Shown here: piece by piece, positions 16,891 through 24,635 of the stretch
Layout of the letters: each line of letters begins with the position of its first letter
Position numbering within the stretch: the first letter of the stretch is position 1
Source: Eubacterium_B sp034180045
GTDB taxonomy: Bacteria > Bacillota > Clostridia > Peptostreptococcales > Anaerovoracaceae
Reading direction: 5' to 3'
Assembly (NCBI GenBank): GCA_034180045.1
Contig: JAXFOY010000007.1
Coordinates: 1 to 57,358 of the forward strand
DNA length: 57,358 nucleotides
Program-made: the position numbers and the translations under genes
Notes under the pieces: generated by a model
The model's input: only the letters and a program-made list of their open reading frames with translations
Told to the model about the DNA's origin: nothing
Database searches by the model: none

Positions 16891-17545
16891 ATTTTTGTAT
16901 TTTGTTGGCATCCCTTTTCTTGATATCATTCATGTGGTATGCAAGTGAATGAAGACTGTCTGAAAGCTGCACATTCTCTACGGCAACATGTCTTGGCACT
17001 TCAATATCAACTCTCGCAAAGTTCCATATACCGCTTACTCCCGCAAAGCACAACTTATCTGCAACTTCCTGCGCGTTCTCGCGATTCACACATATTATGC
17101 CTATGTCTATGCTTTCTTTTTCTACAAATTCCACAATATCTTCGTAGTCATGTATAGTTGTTCCGTCAAGCTCGCTTCCTATAAGCTCGTCTCTTACTTC
17201 AAATACACCGCAAAGCTTAAAACCGCGCTTAAATGTATGTGTATACTTTGTAATTGCATTACCGAGGTTTCCGGCGCCTATAATTACCATGCGGTATTCT
17301 TTGTCCAGTCCCAAAATAGCATCTATTTCACTTCTAAGCACTGCTATGCTATATCCGTATCCCTGCTGCCCAAATCCGCCAAAATTATTCAAATCCTGTC
17401 TTATTTGTGATGCAGTATAGCCTATGAGGTTACTGAATTCCTTTGAGGAAATTTTCTCTACGCCTTTTTTTTCGAGTTCGATAAGATAGCGCCTATAGCG
17501 TGGTAATCTGTTTATAACTGCATTTGAAATCTTTGCATTCTTCAT
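16889..17545 (-). CDS. rex: Redox-sensing transcriptional repressor Rex
   Basis: DNA-binding sensor of the NADH/NAD+ ratio that represses fermentation genes. The 218-residue protein has a winged-helix N-domain (RLPRYRRYLIEL, ISSKEFSNLIGYTASQIRQDL) and a Rossmann fold with GAGNLGNAI. NVENVQLSDSL-type residues near the end (VAVENVQLSD) are also typical. The length is usual. The start follows AAAGGAT. It sits downstream of acpP, with a terminator between them. No clear Rex operator was found in the window. Confidence 0.95.
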   Translation of the reverse strand: MKNAKISNAVINRLPRYRRYLIELEKKGVEKISSKEFSNLIGYTASQIRQDLNNFGGFGQQGYGYSIAVLRSEIDAILGLDKEYRMVIIGAGNLGNAITKYTHTFKRGFKLCGVFEVRDELIGSELDGTTIHDYEDIVEFVEKESIDIGIICVNRENAQEVADKLCFAGVSGIWNFARVDIEVPRHVAVENVQLSDSLHSLAYHMNDIKKRDANKIQK

Positions 17546-17586
17546 AGATTAATCCTTTCTATTCGCTCAACTTCAACTTAGCCTAA

Positions 17587-17612
17587 CAAAAAACCCACCT
17601 GTAGCGGCGGGT
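17587..17612 (-). terminator. Terminator after acpP
   Basis: On the minus strand ACCCGCC and GGTGGGT pair (one G-T) around GCTACA, followed by TTTTTT, seven bases past the acpP stop. Confidence 0.88.
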
Positions 17613-17619
17613 CAATAAA

Positions 17620-17850
17620 CTATTCTGTCTGATCTTCCACATACTTTACAAGATCGCCGACTATCTGGAATTTCTCCGCCTCTTCATCCGGGATTTCAAT
17701 TCCGAACTCTTCTTCGATAGCCATTATAATTTCTACCGCATCCAGTGAATCAGCTTCCAAATCTTTCATCAAATTAGTATCCATAGCTACCATTGACTCA
17801 TCTACGCTCAACTGATCAACTATTATATCCTTTACTTTGTCAAAAACCAT
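17620..17850 (-). CDS. acpP: Acyl carrier protein AcpP
   Basis: Fatty acid synthesis carrier, 76 residues, with the phosphopantetheine serine in the canonical LEADSLDAVEIIMAIEEEFGI (serine about residue 35; segment read in parts) and an acidic four-helix sequence. The start follows GGAGGG. It is a single-gene unit with its own promoter and terminator. No fab genes are next to it, unlike in many Firmicutes. Confidence 0.96.
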   Translation of the reverse strand: MVFDKVKDIIVDQLSVDESMVAMDTNLMKDLEADSLDAVEIIMAIEEEFGIEIPDEEAEKFQIVGDLVKYVEDQTE

Positions 17851-17909
17851 TGTTTCCCTCCGATTGATATTATAATATATATTCTCTACTTTTCCAAATC
17901 ACAAAATTT

Positions 17910-17938
17910 ATTATAGCTTGCAGCACTAAGCATTGCAA
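17910..17938 (-). promoter_or_regulatory. Promoter of acpP
   Basis: On the minus strand TTGCAA (17933-17938) and TATAAT (17910-17915) are 17 bases apart. The inverted pair CAACACA / TGTGTTG (17936-17942, 17964-17970) overlaps the -35 side and could bind a regulator. The remaining bases to 18024 show nothing else. Confidence 0.75.
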
Positions 17939-18024
17939 CACATTTTTTATTTTGTTTTGACCTTGTGTTGATTGCATGTAATTGTAATATACAGTTAAAA
18001 ACAATATATTAATTTTCAATTATT

Positions 18025-19953
18025 CTAAAGCTTACCCCAACTTTCATATGCCTCCTCAAGTTCTTTTTTCATCTCCGAGACTTCTCTGCTCATTTCAGCA
18101 AGCTTAACATGATCACTTAGATATTTAGGTTCACACATCTCAGATTCGGTTTCGCTGATTTTTTTCTCAAGTGCATCTATGAGGTTTTCCAGACGTTCTT
18201 TTTCTCTTTGTATTCGCCTTTCTTCAGCTTCCTTTTTTTTCTTTAATTCTCGCTCCTCTGCCGCTGAAAGCTTCTTTGAGTCCGAAACTCTAAGTGCATC
18301 GGCATTCAGCATGTTTTTCAGATATACTTTGGATGACTCAATTTCTGCTTTTTTCTCCATGTAATAGTCATATTTGCCCAGGTAAGTTGTTATTCCTTCG
18401 GGTTCAAGTTCAAATATTCTATCCGGGATTCTATTTAGAAAATATCTGTCATGAGTCACTGTAATTACGGTTCCGGGATATTCACTCAATGCTTCTTCAA
18501 AAGCTTCCTTTGATTCTATGTCCAAATGGTTTGTCGGCTCATCAAGAAGCAAGACGTTTGCACCGCCCAGCATAAGCTTAAGAAGCGCAAGCCGAGCTTT
18601 TTCACCGCCCGAAAGAGCGCCCACCTGCCTGAATACCATATCGTCTGTAAAAAGAAACTTACCGAGGAGACCGCGAATCTCTCCGTCCTTGTACAGCCTG
18701 AACGAATTATGAATTTCATCCATTACGGTAAGGGCGTCGTCGAGCAACTGCTGACCTTGATCGTAGTAAGCTATTTCTACATTATGCCCCAGTTTCAGAA
18801 AACCGTCATCCGGTTTTACCTCCTCTGTGATTATCTTAAGCAGAGTTGATTTTCCGACTCCATTTGCTCCGACTATGCATATCCTTTCGCCACGCTTTAT
18901 ATCGAAATCGACATTCGCAAAAAGCCGGCGATTATCAAATCCTACAGTCAAACCCTCCGCATATAACACATCGTTTCCGCTTTTCAGTTTTTGATCGAAG
19001 TTCATCTTTATAGAAGATTTTTCTTTTTCGGGTCTATCGATACGCTCTATATGGCTAAGCCTTTTTTCACGCGATGCCGCTCTCTTTGCCAGCTTTTCCG
19101 TGCCGCGCTCCTTAAATCTTCTAATCATCTCCTCTTCGCGCTTTATCTGCGCCTGTTGATTTTCAAAAGCTTTAAGCTTTGCTTCTCTTGCCGCATGTTT
19201 CTTTACGACATAGTCCGAGTAGTTACCGTTATAGCAATCAATGTGGTGATTATGTATTTCAAATATGTGATTTACAATTTGATCCAGAAAATATCTATCG
19301 TGCGAAATTAAAACTATTGTGCCTTTGTATGCTTTCAGATACTGCTCAAGCCATTTTAGTGTACCTATATCCAGATGATTTGTAGGCTCATCCAAAAATA
19401 AAATATCCGGCTTTCTTAGCAAAAGGCAGGCAAGCGCAAGCCTTGTTCTCTCACCGCCTGAAAGAGAACCCGTTTTTTGGCTGTAATACTCTTCACCGAA
19501 CGCCATGCTCGTAAGCACTCCGGAAATTTCACTCTTATATGTATATCCGCCTTTAATTTCAAATTCGTGCTGAAGCGCATTAAGCCTCGCCCAGAGCGGC
19601 TTAGCTTCCTCCATATCCGCCGTTTTTGATATTTTTTCGCTCAGCTCCAAAATTTCGTTTTCCATAGCTGTCATATCTTTGAAGATATTATTTACTTCCT
19701 CAATGACAGTCAAATCATCGTCAAAATTATCTCTCTGCCTTAGATATCCTATACTTACATCTTTTCCTACAAAGCAATTTCCCGAGTCCGCATTTAGTTG
19801 TCCTGAAATAATGTTAAGCAGGGTAGATTTACCTGCACCGTTTGTGCCGACAATACCTACCCTGTCACCTTCGTTTATATGAAATGAAATATTTTCGAGT
19901 ATTACCTCTGTTCCATAGCTTTTACATATATCTGAAGCTGATAAAATTATCAT
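18025..19953 (-). CDS. ABC-F family ATP-binding protein (YdiF-like)
   Basis: Cytoplasmic ribosome-associated ATPase with two ABC domains and no membrane segments, 642 residues. Walker A motifs are GTNGAGKST and GANGVGKST, and the signatures are LSGGERTRLALA and LSGGEKARLALL. A charged linker separates the domains, and a coiled-coil tail covers about 560-640. B. subtilis YdiF has the same length and lies directly after tsaD, as here. The likely role is in translation (relief of stalled or misassembled ribosomes); antibiotic protection is possible but not indicated. It follows tsaD by 18 bases. Confidence 0.9.
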   Translation of the reverse strand: MIILSASDICKSYGTEVILENISFHINEGDRVGIVGTNGAGKSTLLNIISGQLNADSGNCFVGKDVSIGYLRQRDNFDDDLTVIEEVNNIFKDMTAMENEILELSEKISKTADMEEAKPLWARLNALQHEFEIKGGYTYKSEISGVLTSMAFGEEYYSQKTGSLSGGERTRLALACLLLRKPDILFLDEPTNHLDIGTLKWLEQYLKAYKGTIVLISHDRYFLDQIVNHIFEIHNHHIDCYNGNYSDYVVKKHAAREAKLKAFENQQAQIKREEEMIRRFKERGTEKLAKRAASREKRLSHIERIDRPEKEKSSIKMNFDQKLKSGNDVLYAEGLTVGFDNRRLFANVDFDIKRGERICIVGANGVGKSTLLKIITEEVKPDDGFLKLGHNVEIAYYDQGQQLLDDALTVMDEIHNSFRLYKDGEIRGLLGKFLFTDDMVFRQVGALSGGEKARLALLKLMLGGANVLLLDEPTNHLDIESKEAFEEALSEYPGTVITVTHDRYFLNRIPDRIFELEPEGITTYLGKYDYYMEKKAEIESSKVYLKNMLNADALRVSDSKKLSAAEERELKKKKEAEERRIQREKERLENLIDALEKKISETESEMCEPKYLSDHVKLAEMSREVSEMKKELEEAYESWGKL

Positions 19954-19971
19954 TTTTCCTCCATCATCATG

Positions 19972-21006
19972 TTAAAACGGCAAATCCGCATATGCATCCA
20001 AGCTTAAGTCATCTTCGCCCTTATCTAAATATTTATAATATCCGGCACAAGCTATCATAGCGGCATTGTCCGTACAAAGGACTTTTTCAGGAAGATGAAG
20101 CTTTATACCCTCCTGTTCGCATTTTTGAGCAAGAGCCTTTCTAATTCTGCTGTTTGCAGCCACGCCTCCGGCTAAAACAAGTTTTTTGTTTCCATATCGC
20201 TTTACCGCATCTACGCTTTTATTTATCAAAACTTCAACGACCGCCTCTTGAAACCCCGCTGCAATATCAGCGGTATTAAGTTCTCTTCCCGCCTGCCTTT
20301 CAGTATTTACATAGTTCAAAACCGCAGTTTTAATTCCACTGAAGCTGAAGTCCAAGCTGTCCTTATTCAGATAGACTCTCTTAAAGAAGATGGCATCTGG
20401 ATTACCTTTCTTTGCTATTTCATCTATTTTGGGACCGCCCGGATAGCCCAGACCTATTACACGAGCCACTTTATCATAGGCTTCTCCGACCGCATCATCA
20501 CGCGTACTTCCCAAAACCTCAAATTCGGTATAATCCTTGACCTTTATGAGATTTGTATGCCCTCCTGAGACGACAAGACTTACAAAAGGAGGTATCAGCT
20601 CCTTGGAGCTGATAAAATTGCTGCAAATATGTCCATGCATATGATTGACACCGACAAGAGGAATATCGTTTGCAAGTGCGAGCGCTTTTGCCGCAGCTAC
20701 ACCTATTACCAGTGTGCCTATGAGTCCCGGTCCGTGAGTAACCGCAATCAAATCTATATCTTTTATAGTTATGTCCGCTTCCGTTAATGCACTTGAAATC
20801 ACATCATTTATATTTGTCAAATGCTGACGAGACGCAATTTCCGGCACAACTCCGCCATATAGAGTATGTGTTTCAATCTGCGAACTTATGACATTTGACA
20901 ACAGCTCCCTGCCATCGGCAACAACTGCTGCCGCAGTTTCATCACAGCTGGATTCTATCGCCAGCGTCAGAAATCTTTCACATTTATCATTTAGATTTTT
21001 AGGCAT
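19972..21006 (-). CDS. tsaD: tRNA N6-threonylcarbamoyladenosine synthase subunit TsaD
   Basis: Transfers the threonylcarbamoyl group to A37 of ANN-decoding tRNAs together with TsaB and TsaE. The 344-residue Kae1/YgjD-family ASKHA protein has AIESSCDETAAAVV at the start, the metal-binding VNHMHGHI motif, SFSGIKTAVLNY, and LAGGVAANSRIR. The start overlaps the end of rimI by eight bases. The length is typical. Confidence 0.97.
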   Translation of the reverse strand: MPKNLNDKCERFLTLAIESSCDETAAAVVADGRELLSNVISSQIETHTLYGGVVPEIASRQHLTNINDVISSALTEADITIKDIDLIAVTHGPGLIGTLVIGVAAAKALALANDIPLVGVNHMHGHICSNFISSKELIPPFVSLVVSGGHTNLIKVKDYTEFEVLGSTRDDAVGEAYDKVARVIGLGYPGGPKIDEIAKKGNPDAIFFKRVYLNKDSLDFSFSGIKTAVLNYVNTERQAGRELNTADIAAGFQEAVVEVLINKSVDAVKRYGNKKLVLAGGVAANSRIRKALAQKCEQEGIKLHLPEKVLCTDNAAMIACAGYYKYLDKGEDDLSLDAYADLPF

Positions 21007-21478
21007 CCGTATCCTCCAAATTCATCAGCACCGCATCGTCTACAGGATTATCGTAGTATGCTTTTCTGAGACCTACCTTGACAAAACCTGCATCGCTATA
21101 CAGAGCCTGTGCCGCTTTATTATTTGCTCTAACCTCCAGCATCCAGCGTCTTGTTCCACGCTTTCTTGTGGAATCAATTATTTGAAGCAGTATAGCTTTA
21201 GCCACACCTTTATTTCTATATTCCGGCAGTACTGCGACTTTATTAATTTGACATTCATCAAGCAAAATCCATACACCTATATAGCCGGCAAGCTTTCCGT
21301 CCGAGTATGCCACAAAATAATGAGCCGTATTGCTTTCATTTATTTCATGTTCTATAGTTTCGTAATTCCACGGTGAGCTAAAGCAAGCTTGCTCAATCGC
21401 CGCAATACCCTTTACATCCGCTTTATCTGCGGTTCTAATAATCAGTTCCGTAAAAATACCTCCCAAGCATGCACTCAT
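20999..21478 (-). CDS. rimI: Ribosomal-protein-alanine N-acetyltransferase RimI-like
   Basis: GNAT-fold acetyltransferase, with the acetyl-CoA loop in PEYRNKGVAKAILLQII and the RimI-type N-terminus IIRTADKADVKGIAAIEQACFSSPW (segments read in parts). It probably acetylates ribosomal protein N-termini; the family is regularly placed between tsaB and tsaD. The start is uncertain. The ATG at 21478 has only a weak AGG before it, whereas GGGAGG lies 15-20 bases downstream, before codons such as ACG and CTG. The true protein may therefore begin near residue 10-12 with a non-ATG codon. Confidence 0.88.
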   Translation of the reverse strand: MSACLGGIFTELIIRTADKADVKGIAAIEQACFSSPWNYETIEHEINESNTAHYFVAYSDGKLAGYIGVWILLDECQINKVAVLPEYRNKGVAKAILLQIIDSTRKRGTRRWMLEVRANNKAAQALYSDAGFVKVGLRKAYYDNPVDDAVLMNLEDTDA

Positions 21479-21502
21479 AAGCCTAGTCTAACGGTCCAAA
21501 AT

Positions 21503-22213
21503 CTATATTTTGAACCTCTTCATCTTATCTTCCCGCTGTTTCGCAAGAGTTCCGTCTCTAAGCTTTTGTTCAGCCTCTGCGAGCCTCATATAATCGGGAA
21601 GCAACTCGTCGAACTCCACGATTTGCCTGTGCCGGTACTTTTCGTACGCCAGCCTGCAAACCATCTCCGCATTTTGATTCAGCTCGTCTGAACTTGCTGT
21701 TTTCATCTCTTTGAGCTTCTCCGCATATGCCGTTACTCCATCGCCGTACCAGATTATATCGCCATATTGTTCACCTGCCGCTATTACTTCATCGAGCATA
21801 TATGGACCCGGCTTTAATATTTCCTCGCCTTTATTCCCGTAAATCGCACCGTAAACCTGCCCACGTCTGGCATTATATATTACAGCAGCCTTGTTTTCGG
21901 CGCCTGCTTTTTCTCTGAATATTTCTAATGACGATATGGAGATACACTTTTTGTTCAATGTCTGAGCTAAGGTCCTGGCAGTAGTGACACCTATGCGTAT
22001 GCCTGTAAAAGACCCAGGCCCTACGGAAACGGCAATAATATCAATTTGCTCAAGCGATATTTTCAGTTCTTCCGCCGATTCCTTAATCATAGGTGTAAGT
22101 TCGCGCAGATGACTCATACTGTCTGTTGTAAACCTGCTGACACATTCTTTATTTTCGTCCATTATCGAAACAGACCCGATTTTTCCCGTTGTCTCTATAC
22201 CTAAAATGTACAT
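21503..22213 (-). CDS. tsaB: tRNA threonylcarbamoyladenosine biosynthesis protein TsaB
   Basis: Scaffold partner of TsaD in t6A synthesis; an ASKHA-fold protein without its own metal site. The 236-residue protein starts MYILGIETTGKIGSVSIM and has the VGPGSFTGIRIGVTTARTLA motif diagnostic of TsaB. The start follows AGAGG by eight bases and overlaps tsaE by 13 bases. A charged C-terminal tail (EAEQKLRDGTLAKQREDKMK) is normal for the family. Confidence 0.95.
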   Translation of the reverse strand: MYILGIETTGKIGSVSIMDENKECVSRFTTDSMSHLRELTPMIKESAEELKISLEQIDIIAVSVGPGSFTGIRIGVTTARTLAQTLNKKCISISSLEIFREKAGAENKAAVIYNARRGQVYGAIYGNKGEEILKPGPYMLDEVIAAGEQYGDIIWYGDGVTAYAEKLKEMKTASSDELNQNAEMVCRLAYEKYRHRQIVEFDELLPDYMRLAEAEQKLRDGTLAKQREDKMKRFKI

Positions 22214-22620
22214 TTGAATATCCTCTCTCCGTCTGTTTTTCCGCGTTCAAGAAAGATGCACTTCGTGTCATCCGGTAAAATTCCGGCTATGATATCCGCC
22301 CATTCTATAATGCAAACCCCGCCCTTATCAAAATATTCTTCAACTCCGACTTCAAAGGCCTCGTCCTCATTTGACAGCCTATAAACATCAAAATGAAATA
22401 GCGGCAACCTGCCCCCATAATACTCGCTTACAATAGTAAAAGTAGGGCTTGTAATCATTTGTTTGATGCCAAGCCCCTTTGCTATTGATTTAGTTAAAGT
22501 TGTTTTCCCTGTGCCAAGCTCTCCTACCAAAGCTATAACATCTCCGGCATTCAGTCTTTTGGCAAGTTCAATTCCAAATTTTTCGGTATCTTCTTCGTTA
22601 CGAATTACATGTTCTATCAA
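22201..22620 (-). CDS. tsaE: tRNA threonylcarbamoyladenosine biosynthesis ATPase TsaE
   Basis: P-loop ATPase that turns over the TsaB-TsaD complex. The 139-residue protein has Walker A GELGTGKTTLTKSIAKGLG and the family segments SPTFTIVSEY, FHFDVYRL and IIEWADII. The start overlaps the stop of the dipeptidase gene by four bases (ATGA). Together with tsaB and tsaD it gives all t6A genes except tsaC. Confidence 0.96.
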   Translation of the reverse strand: MIEHVIRNEEDTEKFGIELAKRLNAGDVIALVGELGTGKTTLTKSIAKGLGIKQMITSPTFTIVSEYYGGRLPLFHFDVYRLSNEDEAFEVGVEEYFDKGGVCIIEWADIIAGILPDDTKCIFLERGKTDGERIFKCTF

Positions 22621-24071
22621 ATTGAAAAATCCTTCTGTGAAAGTTTATAAATCGCCTCTGCATATATCTTTGTCATAGTTTCAAACCTATCCAAGGCTAA
22701 GCGTTCATCACGCTGATGCATGACGTCAGGATCACCCGGAAACAATGCGCCGAAAGCTACGTGGTTCTTCATCGAGCGTGCATATGTACCGCCTCCGATT
22801 GCCATAGGCTTGCTGTCCATATCTCCCGTATACTCCTGATAAACATCCATAAATGTCTTAATCATAGGGCTGTTTTCGTCAAAGAAAATAGGCTCCTGTG
22901 CACTCAGCTTAACCAGACCTATATCATATTTTTCAACGGTCGATGTAATACCGCTGTAAACAGCTTGTTCCGTACATCTAACAGGGTATCTGACATTGAT
23001 TGTAAGACTGAGCGCTTTTCTGTCGAAGCTTATGACGCCCACATTGAGCGTCAAAGGACCGGAAACTTCATCTTCCATAGCGCATCCCAATCTCTCACCG
23101 CCTATGTCGAATCCCAGATGATTATTATAAAAAGCCACGATGTCGTTTATCTGCTCATCAGCGAAGTTAAGCTCACCGAGAAAGTCCATCAAAATAGATA
23201 TTGCATTTAGTCCTTTCGACGGGTTTGCCCCGTGAGCGGATTTACCCTCTACGCTTATTTCGAGGCTTTTACCTACACCCTTGCAATTAATCTTTGCCAA
23301 AATCCCGTTTATTTGTCCATGTGACTCTCTGTATTTTGCAAGCTTTGACTTAATTACTTCATAGATGGATGAATCCGGTGAATTAACCACCGCTCTTGCT
23401 TTTTCGGCTACCATATTCGCCGCAGCGCCGCCTTCAAGACTCCTTAATTCCAATCCTTTTATCTTGCGCTCTGCAAATTTACGCACAAGATTGAACGTCA
23501 ATATGCCTTTTTCGGCGTGTACAACCGGAAAATCTCCGTCAGGCGTAAATCCGTAATCGGCAGGCCCTACTTTTTCTATGTATTTGTCCATACCTATCCA
23601 GCCGGTTTCTTCATCCAGTCCCAATATGAGCCTGATTCTTGCACCCGGCTCATAGCCTGCTTTCTTGAGAGCTCTCATGGCAAACAGGGCGGCGACAACG
23701 GGACCCTTGTCGTCAGTTGTACCTCTGCCATAAATATAGCCGTCAGATACATCGCCGCTATATGGGGCAAAACTCCAGCCGTCTCCTGCCGGAACCACAT
23801 CCAGATGACCCAAGATGCCCAAAATCTTGCCCTCATCTCCAAATTCGACATGCGCTCCGTAGTTGTCAACATTCAAAGTTTTGAAGCCCATTTTTTCGCA
23901 TCTGTCCAGCATCATTTCGAGCGATTCCTGTACCCCCTTGCCAAAGGGATATACACTTGCATCTTCAGCTTTTACAGCCTCCGCACCCTCGCTGTTTATC
24001 CTGATTAAATCCTGTAAAAATGTAATTTGTTCGGGCATATCATTTTCGATTATCTTGATGTAATCCTGCAT
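22617..24071 (-). CDS. pepV: PepV-type dipeptidase (M20 metallopeptidase)
   Basis: Cytoplasmic metal-dependent dipeptidase of the Xaa-His/PepV group. The protein has 484 residues from the ATG at 24071. Zinc-ligand motifs are GHLDVVPAGDGW, GRGTTDDKGP and LDEETGWIGM, with the later ligands in FTPDGDFPV and HQRDERLALD. A TTG seven codons upstream extends the frame, but AAAGG seven bases before 24071 decides for the ATG. It is the first gene of the run into tsaE-tsaB-rimI-tsaD. Confidence 0.93.
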   Translation of the reverse strand: MQDYIKIIENDMPEQITFLQDLIRINSEGAEAVKAEDASVYPFGKGVQESLEMMLDRCEKMGFKTLNVDNYGAHVEFGDEGKILGILGHLDVVPAGDGWSFAPYSGDVSDGYIYGRGTTDDKGPVVAALFAMRALKKAGYEPGARIRLILGLDEETGWIGMDKYIEKVGPADYGFTPDGDFPVVHAEKGILTFNLVRKFAERKIKGLELRSLEGGAAANMVAEKARAVVNSPDSSIYEVIKSKLAKYRESHGQINGILAKINCKGVGKSLEISVEGKSAHGANPSKGLNAISILMDFLGELNFADEQINDIVAFYNNHLGFDIGGERLGCAMEDEVSGPLTLNVGVISFDRKALSLTINVRYPVRCTEQAVYSGITSTVEKYDIGLVKLSAQEPIFFDENSPMIKTFMDVYQEYTGDMDSKPMAIGGGTYARSMKNHVAFGALFPGDPDVMHQRDERLALDRFETMTKIYAEAIYKLSQKDFSI

Positions 24072-24147
24072 TTTATTACCTTTCCGAAGCAAATCAGCCT
24101 CACGTAATTCCTCGGTTCATTACTATATCCGCAAATAATGCTAACTC

Positions 24148-24372
24148 CTATTCTACAGCTTCAACACCCTTAACTTCCGGAATACTGCTCATAAGAACCT
24201 GCTGCACTATATTAGACAGAGTCATCCTGGCTCCCGGACAACCTGCACAATGACCTTGCAGTCTTACCTGCACCACATTATCTTCAGTAATTCCGACATA
24301 CTCTATGTCTCCGCCGTCTCTTTGTAAAATAGGTCTAATCTGCGCAAGCGCCGCTTCTATTTTCTTCTCCAT
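24148..24372 (-). CDS. NifU C-terminal domain protein (Fe-S scaffold)
   Basis: A 74-residue NifU-like/Nfu domain with the cluster-binding CAGCPGA (C-x2-C) and the family segments IRPILQRDGGDIEYV and VRLQGHCAGC. It probably carries or delivers [4Fe-4S] clusters. The start follows GAGGTAAG. It stands alone, 76 bases before the pepV start on the same strand. Confidence 0.94.
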   Translation of the reverse strand: MEKKIEAALAQIRPILQRDGGDIEYVGITEDNVVQVRLQGHCAGCPGARMTLSNIVQQVLMSSIPEVKGVEAVE

Positions 24373-24523
24373 TTGACTTACCTCTTTCTTATGTCTATTT
24401 TAACTCTAAATTTTCTTATATCAAAGTTTAGCATCGGGATTTAACCCGCGGCTATAAGCATATACTGTGATTATTACCACTTTTAGCCGCATATAAGCAC
24501 TTAAATATTATACTAATAAGTAC
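24373..24523. other. Intergenic region upstream of the NifU gene
   Basis: No open frame. Two small inverted repeats are visible: ATCGGGATTTAACCCG (24433-24447) and GCGGCTA ... TAGCCGC (about 24449-24490). The first nearly repeats the core of the metK terminator at 53120-53135. The stretch may hold the NifU promoter and leader; nothing firmer can be said. Confidence 0.35.
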
Positions 24524-24578
24524 AAAAAAAAGCAACCGAGTGTTCCTATAAGAGCAGGGAGCCTCATGTTGCTTTTTT
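24524..24578 (-). terminator. Terminator of the ABC transporter operon
   Basis: On the minus strand AAAAAGCAAC and GTTGCTTTTT form the stem around a long loop, ending in a run of eight T. It lies about 58 bases past the stop at 24636. Confidence 0.8.
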
Positions 24579-24635
24579 AGTATTTTGATTTTGCGGATTT
24601 ATAACATTGTTTTGCCTGTCACCAATAAACTAAAG

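Noticed and set aside
24433..24447. Resemblance of ATCGGGATTTAACCCG to the metK terminator core
   Set aside because: Short palindromic GC clamps can agree by chance; without further copies it is not evidence of a repeat family.
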